Assembly: GCA_963921825.1 (NCBI GenBank)
Contig: OY997589.1
Location: 44,526,638-44,590,637 of the forward strand
From: Erodium maritimum
Taxonomy: Eukaryota > Streptophyta > Magnoliopsida > Geraniales > Geraniaceae
Length of the DNA stretch: 64,000 nucleotides
Reading direction: 5' to 3'
Below are positions 33,490 through 46,500 of the stretch, piece after piece. Each line of letters starts with the position of its first letter. Positions within the stretch are counted from its first letter, which is position 1. The notes under the pieces were generated by a model. That model saw nothing but the letters and a program-made list of their open reading frames with translations, was not told where the DNA came from and made no database searches. Made by a program: the position numbers and the translations under genes.

Positions 33490-33890
33490 GTAGGTCATGT
33501 GGCTCAGAAGCCTTGGCTGTGGCAGACCTTGTCTCAGAAGCCTTGGTTGTGGCAGTCCTTGTCTCACAACCCTTAGGCTTTGCAGTGCTGGGCTCACAAG
33601 CCTTGGCTGCGGCAGACCTTGTCTCACAACCCTTGGGTTTTGCAGTGTTGGGCTCACAAGCCTTGGCTGTGGCAGACCTTGTCTCACAACCCTTGGGTTT
33701 TGCAGTGTTGGGCTCACAAGCCTTGACTGTGGCTGACCTTGTCTCACAATCCTTGGGTTTTGTAGTGTTGGGCTCACAAGCCTTGGCTGTGGCTGACCTT
33801 GTCCCACAAACCTTGCCTTTTGCAGTCTTGGGATCACAAGCCTTGGCTGTTGTGGTCCTTGGCTCACAAGCCTTGGCATTGCTTGTCATG
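33490..33890 (-). repeat. 60-bp coding repeat in the MULE2 transposase tail
   Basis: Copies line up at exact 60-bp spacing (for example 33601, 33661, 33721, 33781) and encode AKACEPNTAKPKGCETRSAT-type 20-residue units on the minus strand, each with two Cys in KACEP and KGCET. About six to seven copies. The long + strand frame over the same bases is a shadow. Confidence 0.9.
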
Positions 33891-36527
33891 GTTGCTTTCG
33901 CATAACTTGCGTCTGTGACTTGGTCTATCACTTTCTGAATGAATGTCACCTTCTTCTTTTTGGCCATGGTCTTCTTCGTAGAGCATTTTGTGATTTTATT
34001 TGACATCGGGATGTTCATCACCTTCTTAGGATTAGGTTGTTTCTGAATAGCCTTCTTGGGGGTAGGCCTTTTCTGTGCAACCTTTTGTACATCAATTGCC
34101 CTTTCACTGTCACTCTTCTGGTTTTGCAGCCTAGATTCCCTTTCCTTAATAAACCCTAATGCAGATTTCCTCAATGTCTATGTTCTAAGGGTTTCACCCG
34201 GAGAAGGTTTCCAGAATTCATCCCCCAGTATTTCAAAGAATTTATCAACCTCGGCCACTATATGCTCATGCTAAGTAGCTAATTCCTCCACTTCAGCAGT
34301 GAAGGCCTTCTTGGGTGTAACCATAGTTCTTGTGTTCTTCTCAGGTGGTATACTTTCTGATCGTATATCCACCGGCACAGATTCTTCTGCTACGGGATCT
34401 TCGTGTATGTAATCCCTAAGGTCAGGTTCCTGGCCAAATGATGATCTGTAGTCATCATCATGGCCAAACTGTGATGTACTGTCATCATGACCTCATTCAC
34501 ACTCTCCCATGTTCCCATGATCAGCCATATGGTTCTCCATCATGCTACCTTTATCTCCAACTACATACCCACTATCTATTGATATTGGATTCACACAATC
34601 TCCATCTGCCTCACCTCCAACACATAAAGGGTTGCCCTCACCACCTTGCATTGCCTTCTTTTTTCTTCTAAGAGTGTTAGCCTTTTCTAACCTAGCTTGG
34701 CTGACTGCCCGCTTCTTATCCAGGAGTACTTAAACCTCAAAGTCACTCTTCCCACCAAGTCTGTATCCATGGGCTTTGCTTGGGCCAGGAGTTGCTGTTG
34801 GTGTTGGGTTTGTGTCATAGTCCTTGGTGGTGCAACTTCTTATATTGTGGCCAACCGACCTGCATCTGCTGCACCTGAGGACTACGGTTTTCCTTGACTT
34901 TGTTGTGTTACCATTTTCATCAACTCCTTCGTTCCTATTACCTGAACCACCATGACTTTAATTTGGCCCTTCCATGAATCCCTTCCTTTTGGTTGTTCTT
35001 GGCCTACCCAGTGGTTTATGGACTTTTGGGGCAAGGATACGACCCTCGAGTGGCACGGTCTTGCACTGACTTAAACCAACTAGAGGGTAAATCTGACCTT
35101 CATAACTCTTTCTAAAGGCTGATGACAAGTAATACGCATTCACATGTGCATACACTTCTTTCTTGGCCTTCAACAACGAGGCTGCACCGTGTAAGTAGGG
35201 AATACCAGTAAGCTGCCAATCTAAGCACGTACATGTCCCCTCGTAAATGTTCACCCCGTACGTGTCTTTGAACATTTCTACCTCAAATAAACTTGTACCA
35301 CTCTAAACTACCTTGCACTTCCTAGCCTTCTTTATAACCACATCCAATTTGTCTTTGATCCTAGGGAAAAGCAACCCATATCCACCTTCATGCACCAACT
35401 TGACTTTCTTATTAAACCACCCCATCAATTTCTTTCTATAGAACTCCAAGAAATTTAGAATTGGCTGGTCCCTTCCCTACCCAATCCATGAGTTAAATGA
35501 CTCACACACGTTGTTTGTTTGAGCTCCACATTTGGAACCACTTCTGAAATAGGTCTTGCACCAGTTTTGGGGTGGTCTTTCTAGCAACCACTTGTACGCC
35601 TTATCATTCATAGCCTGAAGCTCTTTAATACATTCTTCATACATGTCCACAGACGTGGCCCGAGAACATTCCCACAACTTCAACTTTAGGTCATAGGACT
35701 TGAATGATTTGAACCAATTCTGGTACAGATGACGCATACAATGTCTATGCTCCACTGTAGGGTGACGGTTAAATACGTCTATAAGGCCCTGAAACAACAC
35801 ACAAAAATAGGACTTACTAATGTAATAATTAAACCTACACATAAATGGTCAACAACCTAATTGTATACCTTATATACTAAATGATGTACGTTCTAACAAA
35901 TGCTAGAGTTAAGCCTAATGTAAAAATACAGTTAATAAGTACTTTATGCATAAAAATCATACCTTTTTCTTGTCGGACATAAACACCCAGCCCATGTCCT
36001 CGCCAGTACCAAAATCTTCAAAAAAACTCATCGAGAAACCACGTCCATGTGTCGATAGTTTCCTGTTCTACCACTCCTAGGGCAAGAGGGAACATACCAT
36101 CATTCCCATCTTTTGCCACCACAGCTAACACAACCCCCACCATGGTAGGATTTCAGATGACAACCATCAAGGCCAACGAACGGTCGACATCCTCCAAAAA
36201 ATCCTTACTTCTGTGCTCCATATCGAATGTAAAGTCTTTTAAACCTACGGTTAACTTCATCGGTTGTTACTATGACAAACTTGGAATCCGGGTTACTTCT
36301 CATCACCAACTCCCTGTACTTCTCCAACATGCCATATTGAAGCTCTTGGTCTTCATTATGGATGTCATCCACATCACGTAAAGTGAGATAACATTTTCCA
36401 ACTTCTAACTCCAGCCCTAGGTCCACAAGAATGACGTTCATTAACTTAGATACAACCACATTCTTCTTTGAGTGAAGTTCCTCATAATACCTACAGTACA
36501 TCACCAAACAAACAACCATCAAGTTAC

Positions 36528-38209
36528 TGTTGGATTCTATGGAGCAAAACGCAGCGGAAAATAAAAAATTCCCTAGAATAGCCTCAGGATCCATGTAATT
36601 CCGAGTAAACCGACAAACAAAATTAAAGGAGAAATTACCTCTTTCAATTTTTCAGCTTGGTTCGAGACAGGGACCAACTCGCAGCTCGTATATCTCAGAA
36701 ACGAAGTTGAAATCCAAATCCCTCCGGTCAGATTGAAGACCAATATGTGTAGAACGTTCACTCCAAGAATCAGATCGATCGGACCTCGGATGAACCGCTG
36801 GTTGGACAGATTCTGGGCAGAAATATCTGGGCAGATTTTTCTTTTCTTCTTGCAAACAAAGAACACCCGTAACAAATTGATTTGACTTGAGTCTTCCAAG
36901 ACGCCTACGTATCCTCTTGGAGGAATCAAAGCCACGTAGTTCTTGAACAATTCTTCCCAAAATCGTTTGTGTGCTAGCACAAGATGAAGAACACATCTTC
37001 CTCTCTCTTTTCTCTCTACTCGTTTTTCTCTCTACTCTTTGAGAACCATTCTCAACCCAAAATGAAAAATATGATTTTTCCTCTTGTTTTGCATGTATAT
37101 CTAAACCCCAAAAGTAACCACCTTCCAACAAACATGACCAGTTGAGACAATTTAGGAGTAGTGGACATGCAACATAACCATATTTTGTTTTATGAAATAA
37201 AATAGTTATTTTGAATTTAAATTGCCTAATATAATCTCATTATATTAGTAATTGAAAAATGAGTTAATGAATAAATAAATATTATATCAAATATAATATT
37301 ATTTTATTCACTTAATGGACTTCCAATGTCCAATACGATTTTGGGCTTGTTGTTGGGTGCGACCCTACAAGGCTCATACGACATTTGGTGGTGGTCCCGA
37401 AACGCCGTTCCGTCCACATGCCATAGTTGGCCTCTAACAAGGCATTATGATTACCCAAACGTGTATGATGATCGTCAATCCGACTTAACCTTTTACCGAT
37501 AATATCTTAATTCCTTTGCCATCGATATCTCGATCGAATAAGGCATATGACTGTCATCCTTATTCTATTCGATTGCTGTTTCTTGATTCTAAGTAGACTG
37601 CAAGTGATTATCAAATCGCATGGCCATGCATTTTCGCAGTCTCACTCATCAAGGGGCCCAAACGATATCTCTCATATTTACATGAGTGACAAATCTCTTA
37701 TCAGTCAACCACGTCTCTCAAATAAACAATTATGTAGCCAACAACAATCTTTATTGTTACCCGGTTAAAGACAACGTTGAATTGTGTCAAGACATACACC
37801 CACCTATGTAGAAACAATGATGACTACAAGGTCAAAGGACTTAAGCCATATTACGGTACTGAGAAATACTCATGACAGTTCCTATGTAGTATTCTCACAA
37901 CGGGTCATCCAATGCCAATTCCCTAAATGACATCTATGATTTGGCTTCATATCCAATATGTATGATCAGTAAAACGTGATCATCAACCAACATCATACTA
38001 GCCTTAGTATATCAGTAAGACCAAGGATCAATGGAATAATACTCTTTTACTTCTAAGAGTTTTACTATCAAATCACGTATTTGATGATCTTAGAAAGAGT
38101 CGATTATTCACGTTATTAACATTTCACAAATGATAATAGTAGTGCCAATATATTAATGAAATGATAATGTCGTCCATGATCACGATTGGCGTAGGACACA
38201 AAACCAACA
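36528..38209 (-). mobile_element. Solo copia LTR in an intron of the MULE2 transposase
   Basis: 1682 bp, TGTTGGATTC...AAACCAACA, flanked by a perfect 5-bp duplication GTTAC (36523-36527 and 38210-38214). No internal coding region is present, so it is a solo LTR left by LTR-LTR recombination. It shares AAGACGCCTACGTATCC and GCAGCGGAAAAT-type blocks with the 9107 and 15840 LTRs, so it is a diverged member of the same broad family. Confidence 0.93.
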
Positions 38210-39290
38210 GTTACATGATGCATTTCCTATATAAACATATCATACATTGCATTGGCTAACTAAAAATCAGAAGATTACTTGTATGTCAGGGACCTCGCAG
38301 TTATATTTAACCCTCCATGCTCAGTTTGACATGTATGTTGTGGTCGGAAGGTTGTAATTGCGTACACATTAGCCTTCTTGACCAGACCACACCAGATGTA
38401 AAAAGTGCATCCTTTCATAGGACATATAACCCCCAAACCGTCAGCTCGCTGATTATGACTATATCTGTAATTGAAACCCTGTTCGGCATCATAGTTTTGA
38501 AGCACTACCTGGTACCACTCAGCACTCACAAACCTATCACCCAATTGTAGGTCAATATTTTTCAACGAGCTCCGTCGATCCCACATTCTTGCTTCGATCA
38601 CTTCTTCTCCCATCATCTGTTCACATTTAAAGTCTTCTTCCACTTCCTCAGCATCTGTGTCACTATGGTCTGCATTACCAGCTGCTTCCTCAGCTGAAGC
38701 ATCGTCATCTACTATTCCATCCTCCTCATCTGAGGTATCCTCCTCTGCTGATTGTGGAACATAAATCGAATCTGTAGATGACCCACCTGATAGACCTCCA
38801 CATTCTCCTTTGTCGTGTACTAATCCAACTTCTCCTTCGTCTCCTACTTCTCCAACTTCCCCAACAAGGCCTTCTGATCTTACGTCTTCTACTCCTCCAC
38901 CAGTTATAAAGTCCCCGCCATCGTACCCTAGATCCTCAGGTACAATATCATCATCATTATCATCGTTTAGTAATTCTTCGTCTATAAGTTGGTCATTAAA
39001 CATCTCTACATCAGCTACTACCTCATCATCCGATGGCTCGTCAACTAATGTTCGGGTTGGAGTAGATTTTCGCTTCTTTCCCATCCGCAACCAATTCAAA
39101 CAACTTAATATATTGGAACAGAAACCAATATACACATCATATAATTCTGTGTGTTACCAATAAAATTAAATCACAGGTGACGTTACACACTAGGCAAATT
39201 GCAGAACAATATCACAAATCATATGGATTAAACAGACTTGTTCACATTGTTCTTCACCCATTCCAACATCTACACAATATATATAGGGAT

Positions 39291-39600
39291 ATTCCCCATT
39301 TTCAAACCTAATCCATCAAAAACTCTTTTCCACTTCAATTCCAAACCCTAAGTTGAATTAAATGATACTACAACTTTTAATCTACTACATTTCATATGAT
39401 AATAACCCTATAAACTCAAACCCTAACTCTATATTCCCCATTTTCAAACCTATTCCATCAAAACCCCTTTTCCACTTCAAATCGAAACCCTAACTCGAAT
39501 GAAATGATGCTTCAAGTTCTACTCTATCACATTTCAGATGATAAATCCCTTACACTAACTCAAACCCCCAACCCCTAGTTAGGGTTTTTCTTTAAAACCC
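39291..39600. repeat. ~141-bp tandem duplication
   Basis: ATTCCCCATTTTCAAACCTA recurs at 39291 and 39432, followed by CATCAAAA, CTTTTCCACTTCAA and AAACCCTAA blocks. Two diverged copies lie upstream of the MULE2 transposase start. Confidence 0.8.
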
Positions 39601-40014
39601 TCTGTCAGTTGAACTCCAAACCCTAGGTCGAATACACCAACACTTCTCGTTTCTTCCCCATACCAATAACTCAACCATTACTCCTCTTTCCTTCTAATTT
39701 CTCCACGTCATGGTTCCTACCATTTTCAGCTACAAAGAACAGACACTAAAGTTTTTGACCATAAAAATTTCTGGGGGAACTAAGATAGTGTACGTACCTT
39801 TTTGTTGCTGTAGATTTCCAGGCCTCAACCAAGCTCAATGCTGCGTTGAAGATGAAGACGAACTTAGGTCAAACGGACGAACTGAAGACAAAAGTCGGGA
39901 GGTTTCAACTTCTCGTTTTGACTTTCTAAGCTTAGGTCAATTTTCAGACATATTTAGCTAACATGTCCAAAGGGTATACACGTCTTTTCGCCAATGCTGT
40001 TAAGTGTCCGTCAT

Positions 40015-40134
40015 GATTGTGGACGGTAAATGTTGGTTTTTGGATATTACGCTTGTGTACAGTTGTTTATTGGACAATAAAATAGTCAACAATTACAATT
40101 CGAACTAGGAAGTTAAATGACCGTTGTTTTATGG
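40015..40134 (-). repeat. MULE2 right terminal inverted repeat
   Basis: Ends CCGTTGTTTTATGG, complement of the left end at 30353, and sits about 440 bp upstream of the BLISTER ATG. Confidence 0.88.
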
Positions 40135-40143
40135 AGTTTTCTC

Positions 40144-40577
40144 AAATTCAAAATCATCAATACGTGTACGGTCACGAATGCCACCATCATGCACACACAC
40201 CTGACAAAACCAAAACGCAAAATCAGAAGTACGAAGAGAGGAAGAAAATCAAAACAAATAATTAAATTTATTTTCTCTCATCAACGGGCGACACGCAGAC
40301 AAAGTGAGAGAGAGGGCTCCTTCTCTCCCGATCAGATCGGACCCTAGGGCTTTCTCATTCTCTTCCCGGCAAAATTTGGATTCTCCCAACCACTTTTTTC
40401 GCATTTTCCGCCATAATTCTTTTCTTTTTCAGATCTTTGATCTGTGCTGTGCTCTCATTCCTCCTCTGAGTTGTTGAGGATTGTTTCTATCCATCGCGGT
40501 TATCTGATTGAGGGGTTTGTGAGGCACAGGAGAGATTTTTGGGGTGGATTGAATGAAAGTTTTGGTTTTGGGGTGGC
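40144..40577 (+). promoter_or_regulatory. BLISTER promoter/5' leader, first 201 bp duplicated at 30136
   Basis: 40144-40344 is the right copy of the duplicated region; unlike the left copy it runs on without break (CCCTAGGGCTTTCTC) to the BLISTER ATG. Pyrimidine-rich leader segments are visible at 40315-40330 and 40420-40470. The transcription start is not determinable here. The MULE2 right TIR now forms the upstream boundary, about 10 bp away. Confidence 0.6.
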
Positions 40578-43500
40578 ATGGCTTCAGCTCAGGTGATGCG
40601 GAAACAGGAGCATTTGGAGGCCGGGAAGCGCCGGGTATGATATCTGTTTCTGTGTTTTTTTTTACTTCATCTGATCTTGATTTGAAATGGGTTCGTGGGC
40701 TTTTTCGAACTCAACATTTGCACTAATTTGTAATTGTAAACATGAGCATAATAAATGATTCGTTTGTAATTGTGTATGCTTCTTCGTGGTTGGTAATAAG
40801 TTGGTGGTTATCCATTTTTAGATCTTGGCACTCTTAGGCGCAGTTCTGTCAATGTGCTGTTTTTATGTGCCTTGTGTTCAGCAGTAGATGATAAATTTTT
40901 GTTTGTTTGTTTTGCAAATAAAACTATAATGTGTGTTCTCTTGCAAGTGTGCCTGCTGCGATACTGGATGAAAAATTAGAACAAGGCTGCATAGGAGAAA
41001 TTGTGTTAAGCTCAGTATCTTATGTCTTACTTAAGTGGTGCAATGTACCTCTTTGTTGCCTGAGCTGTTATTTATCAAAGTGAACCAATATGTCATACAA
41101 ATATCAATTGTCTTTATCTTTACTTGTTTAGCAATTATGCTATATGCTAAACTGACGTCCTATGTATGAGTTGCCCTAGAGTCGCTGCTTAGGAACTTTT
41201 TTGGTTTTCATTAGTTCAACGTGTGCAAGTGACAATGGTGTTGAGGATGCAATGATGCCCCTCTCTCTCTCCCGTTTACCGTTTATGCTTAAAGGAAAGG
41301 AAAATGCTTAGGAACTTTCTTCATATTTTGAAAGTAATTTCTGCCTTCTCCTTTTGTTTTGTGTAAAACCGTTCAATCTGTAACTAGGATGCCATTATCT
41401 TTGGGGTTCTACAATTCCGGAATTTTGAGCTATGTTCTTGCATATTGTTAAAGCCCAACCCAAAAGCTCAAGCTGATGGGTGGAGGCATCAATATGCTTA
41501 TCAAGTGGTCAATTCGTCCATACAATTTCAATGTGGGACGCACACTTTAACACATGATTTTTAGGATGACCTTATCTTCATTGATGGGGAGAGCTTAAAA
41601 TAAATGGTTGACTTGTCCTAATGAAGCCCAATCCATTTATTGCATAATGGTGGGATGGATGAAGGTATCCACATGGCTGGAATTAGGGTCTGGAGTTGAA
41701 AATACCATTTGGAATTGGGATTAATGTTCATTTTGAGCATATGAGTATGTATTCAATAAAGAAATTAGTGTAGGGTCATGTGATGGGTCCCCTGTATCGT
41801 ATTTGAATCTAAGCTATATATTGAAACAGGTGGGTGGTATGGCGTAGATGATTTATTTTATTTTATTTTAGTTTCAATTTTCATTTGCACTAGTAGGAAT
41901 ATCACGTATCCGCTAAAATTTTATAGTTGGATTTCCGTAGGAAGTTAATATTTCTTTATAAACGTCTAGGTTTATTCTAGAATAAAATTTTCTTTTATCC
42001 TACATCATGTACATGCAAAGGACAAGCATCTTTCTGTTTCTTGAGCGTGTTCCACTTACCAAACAAGTTAAACGAATAGATTGATCCAGAACAACTAGTA
42101 GTCAATGCCATCCTTATTACTAGTCAACCTTACATAGGGAACACTTCTCTGTTACAGTTACAGAAATTGATATCTTTATATATTTAGTTGAATATTTTCT
42201 TAATGTTAAGTAAATATCTGAATCCAACAATATCACCTTTGTCTGTAGCTGTTTTCCTTGATTGATGGTTTTATCTCTCTTATGCTGTAGCTGGAAGAGT
42301 TCCGTAAGAAAAAAGCGGCAGAGCGAGCAAAGAAGACTGCATCTACTACCCATGTTCATGCTCCTGACGTTATCCCATGTGAGAAAAAGCTTTTAGAAAC
42401 AGAGTTAGTTCGGCAGGCAAGTCCAGATGGAGCTATTTCATCTGATGGACCTGTTAAAGTTGACATTGAACCTGCTGGTGTACCAATTAAAGATAATAGA
42501 GCAATTGACTTTTCTCATAAGTGTGAACAGAGTTCTTCAAATGACATACTTACTAATCCTCTACAATCAACTAGTGATTATCATATAATTTCTGAAGGTG
42601 AAATGCAGACACATGCAAGTAGCCAAGAGCTTCAGAGACAGGCTGGGGAATTTTCTGGACCAGTAAATTCTGGTCATGGTCAAGAAGCAGAACATATGTA
42701 TAATGAGAATCTCAGATATAGTGGAGGCCAAGGTGAACCTCCATATGGTATTACATCTGAACAATCTATTGGTCTACGGTCAAAGATAACTCTAGCTTTT
42801 GATAGTGTTTCTGGTCAATCTAGTTATTACAGAATGGAGGAATCCCAGTCCAAGGGAAGGAATAATTCATTGTTGGACTCTACAGTTTCAAATGCTAGCA
42901 TTTCGCGTGCTTTTGCCACAGAAATTTCATCTCAGAATGTTGGGAATGCTCTTCTTCAGACTAAACCCGATAATGGTAGCATATTGGCCAGTGCCCGTAC
43001 ATTTTCTTTTCATGAAGGTAATATAAGAGTATTGCTATGTTCCATTTTTTTGTGTATTGCAAAAACAAGCAACATTTTTATTTCGTTAAATGTCATTGTC
43101 GACAAACTGATCACGTTTAATATTTTGGGGTCTTGTGGCAGACTCAGTTCAGCCTACCACAAACATGAGAGAGTCTCCTGAAGTTGGACAAAACATGTGT
43201 AGCAGTAAAGAGTTAAAGGATCCATTTACATTGGGGGATAAACTACTTGGTAATTCTTCCAGTGGGTTGCCTAGTTTGAACATTAGGTCCACAGATATCA
43301 GTTCTGATATTAAAACTTCTCAGATGACTGAGATTAATTCTAGAAAGTCTCGTCCATCTTTTCTTGATTCGCTAGTCCCCAGAGCTTCTTCTGGCTCTCT
43401 TTTCCAACGTACTGAAACAGAGGGATCAGCTATGGCCAATGGTTTTAAATATAGCGGCATTGAAGATTTAGTATCATCTGCATCCCAGAAGTCAACATCC

Positions 43501-46500
43501 GAAACCTCTGGACTGTTCTCAAAGCTGAGAACTCCAAACTCTCCCAGTGCATCTGAGTATTCTGCAAATTTTTCAGTTTCAACTAGTCATGCTGGTGACC
43601 TGAAAATACCTAGTGATAACAATAACAGTATGGAAACAAAGCATGATTTTTATTCATCTAAACAGAATGAAGATTTTTCTGCTTTGGAACAGGTATTTAT
43701 TTTTATTTTCTACCACATCCATTACACTGTACTGTGTTTCCATAGGTCTTTTCTTTTTCCCGTTTAATTGTACCAGATGATTGTTCATATGTCATTTGTT
43801 CTAAGTATATTATTTTTTATTTATAATTGTTGCATCTTGTTGCCCCCCTTTTATAGCACATTGAGGATTTGACGCAAGAAAAGTTCTCTTTGCAACGAGC
43901 TCTTGATGCTTCACGTGTTTTATCAGAGTCCTTAGCAGCTGAAAATTCATCCCTGACAGATAGTTACAACCAGCAGGTTGGTTTCTGAATTATGTTATTT
44001 GTGGCGTAACAAACTGTGTAAATGTAAGAGTTTGTTTGATATATCATGTATGCTCTAAGATGATTGCCAATGTTTTTAATGATGCCCAAGTGTCTCCTAG
44101 GTTAACAGAAAAAAGATACTGCACCTAGTTCTGTATTGACTTGTCAACTATTTATCCTATAGAATTATGGGAAACCTCCCAAATAATGTGCAACTTGAAA
44201 TCTCACGGACACATGTAAGTCAACTAATCTGCAGTGTACAAAAAAAAACATATTAGGTGTTATAGAATAGTACAATTAAATTTCAAAATTACCACAGAGC
44301 AGTTGTCAACGAATTTGGAAATAAAATACATTTTTTAACTGTGGGACATGTTACCTGCATTTGCATTGTTTTTTTTTCTTTCTGGAAAAACTTATAAATC
44401 AAACTATTGACATGTGCAATATTACAGTTCATATCTTGGATTTTGTTATTTTTTTATATGTCCTGGCGTAGTAAATATCATCATTTCTACCTTAAGGTGA
44501 TACTTTATAAGAATGAGATGGGTGGAGAAGGAAATAAATGTGGAGGGTAAAAATAATTTTGCTACAGGATTCACGTATCCCCAAACCCAACACAGATTGA
44601 GAGAAGTCTTCTTTGTTATATTTTTACCAATCATTTAGGAGATGCTGCTTTATGACACATAACACATGTATCACATGTAATGGGCTATATGCAATTATTT
44701 TTTGTCTATCTTTGTGATTTATTCTTGTAATCTCTACCCTCATTTCATGGGTGATTAATGATTCATGGGATGTAGGGTGTTTTTTTAAGGTTGAAGTGGT
44801 TTCTTGTGACTAAGGTTGGGTTATATTTTTAGAAACTAAATCACTGGGCAGACTAATATCAAACTCAGTTGAAAGATTTTTTCATGATCAGTAAATTCGA
44901 AGATTGACATTGAGGTTTAGTCACATGTTAAGCTACCAGTAAATTGGTCAATTTTTTACATAATCATTGAATAAATTCCCCCTCCTGAAATTTCTGAAAG
45001 TTTGTTTTCCAATTAAATTTCTGAAAGTTCCACTTAATACATCTGTAGCATATACTGTTGTATTTATTTTTTGTTAATTAAAAATTTTTCTGCAGAGAAG
45101 TGTGGTCAACCAACTACATTCTGACATGGAAAGGTTACAGGAAGAAATCAAGGCCCAATTGGTTTGTATCATCCAACCCCTACTTTTTCCACTACTTTTT
45201 CCTTTTTTTTTTCTGCAATGTAGAGTTAATCTAGCTGCATGAAATGTGCATAAGTTTATGCTTAGTTTATTGTTTATTTTAACCAACTTGCAATCAATAT
45301 TTAAAAATTTGTACTGGTGGTTGGACCAAGTCTTATGACAGTAGTGAAATGATGTCATATGTGCTCTGCATAAGAGCTGAAAATGCTCAAAGTTGGTTTG
45401 TTGACACTCTAGTTAGTCAGGAATAACTGCTAACTTACTTTTCAGTGTTAATTGGTTTCTCCAGTTCACTTGTTGGTTGCAGCAACATATAGGTTCTGTT
45501 TGGGTTGGTTTTTATTGTTTGTTATGTTAAGCTTGAAAAATGGCAATTCTGTTTGAGAATGGACTCAAATAGTTCTTGTTCCTTTCATTCCTAATATGTG
45601 ATCTTACCTAGTGGAAAATGCTCATTTTATTGTCACAAAGATTATCCATAGTTTAGTTCAACATATAGACCGAAATATTTTTGGGTTTATTTTGTTACTT
45701 ATTATGTTAAGCTTGAAAAGAGGCAATTCAATTTCAGAATGAGTTCCAGTGAGTTGTAGTTCCTTTTCTTCCAAAATGTGAGTTTACCTGGTAGAAGATT
45801 TTCATTTTCTTGTCACAAAGACAATCCATATTTTAGTGTAACCGATGGACTCAAATATTTTGGGTTTCTTAGATTGAAATGATTTTGTTTTGATTTTCTT
45901 AAATTTTTTTGGACAAATTGTTTTAAATCATGTCTGAGACTTGTCTCCTATATATGTTACAATACAATTCTTAGGTTACATGGAATAATTCCGCCTGTTA
46001 AGGGTTAATTGTCAAAAAGTGCATTGAAGTTTTGTGCATCGACTTTTTTAGAAAAAATCGTAACAGGGGTGTTCAGAATGAATGGTCTGGGCAGTTCGCG
46101 GATTCAATAGATTTGTGGGCAATACATAATGCATTCTATAGTTGCGTGGGCAATTCATAATGCATTCTATAGTTGTGTGGGCAACACTTTAAGGTAGTTT
46201 TCGACAATTAACCTGTTACGTTTTCCTAAAAAAGTCGGTGGACCAAACTATGGTGCACCCTTAAAGTGTGGACAAAAGTTTATGCATGTTTTCGTTTGTG
46301 GACAAAACTTCAATGCACTTTTTGACAATTAACCCTTATTTTTATAAGGGATAATTGTCCAAAACTACCCTATGTTTCGTCCACAAACGAATTAATGCAC
46401 AAAGTTTCGTCCACGCTTTGTGGCTACCCTATAGTTTCGTCCACACACTTTTGTTAGAAAAACAGACGGAATATTCTGTTTCTGTTATACATGTGACCCT

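Larger units (their letters stand above)
32766..39084 (-). pseudogene. MULE2 transposase (MuDR/MULE/SWIM with repetitive C-terminal tail)
   Basis: Minus strand, start MGKKRKSTPTRTLV at 39084. In order: an acidic N-terminus (about 38600-39050); a MuDR DNA-binding domain (38280-38580; CPMKGCTFYIWC then HTC); an intron holding the solo LTR (donor GTAATC at about 38275, acceptor near 36496); the pre-catalytic region (36205-36495); the MULE domain (about 35960-36180 then 35740-35842, VEHRHCMRH); a SWIM region (CTCLDWQLTGIPYLHG, where a Tyr replaces the usual Cys); a zinc knuckle CSRCRSVGHNIRSC near 34830-34880; and a Lys-rich tail with 20-aa repeats (33490-33900). A last exon (about 32766-32941) ends in TAG. 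Stops near 36207, 35474, 35304, 34955, 34496 and 34273, with frameshifts in the MULE domain, make it non-functional. Confidence 0.85.
30353..40134 (-). mobile_element. MULE2: Mutator-like element upstream of BLISTER
   Basis: Terminal inverted repeats of about 115-120 bp: the left begins CCATAAAACAACGGTCATTT at 30353 and the right ends with its complement at 40134. Inside are an intact GRF zinc-finger gene (+), a small broken ORF (-), a transposase pseudogene (-) and a solo copia LTR in a transposase intron. No 9-bp target duplication is seen. Instead about 200-219 bp of host sequence is directly repeated on the two sides, with 9-11 extra bases (40133/40135-40143) at the right. Without the LTR the element would be about 8.1 kb. 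The TIR sequence differs from MULE1, so it is a different family. Confidence 0.9.

Noticed and set aside
33438..33905. Long + strand ORF with LGFAVLGSQALAVADLVSQP repeats
   Set aside because: It is the antisense shadow of the 60-bp coding repeat in the MULE2 transposase tail, whose minus frame continues into the zinc-knuckle exon.
41446..41760. TGTTAAAGCCCAACCC start considered as a small LTR (TRIM) in BLISTER intron 1
   Set aside because: I found no matching CA end or 5-bp target duplication; a nearby GCATA match is not next to a CA terminus.
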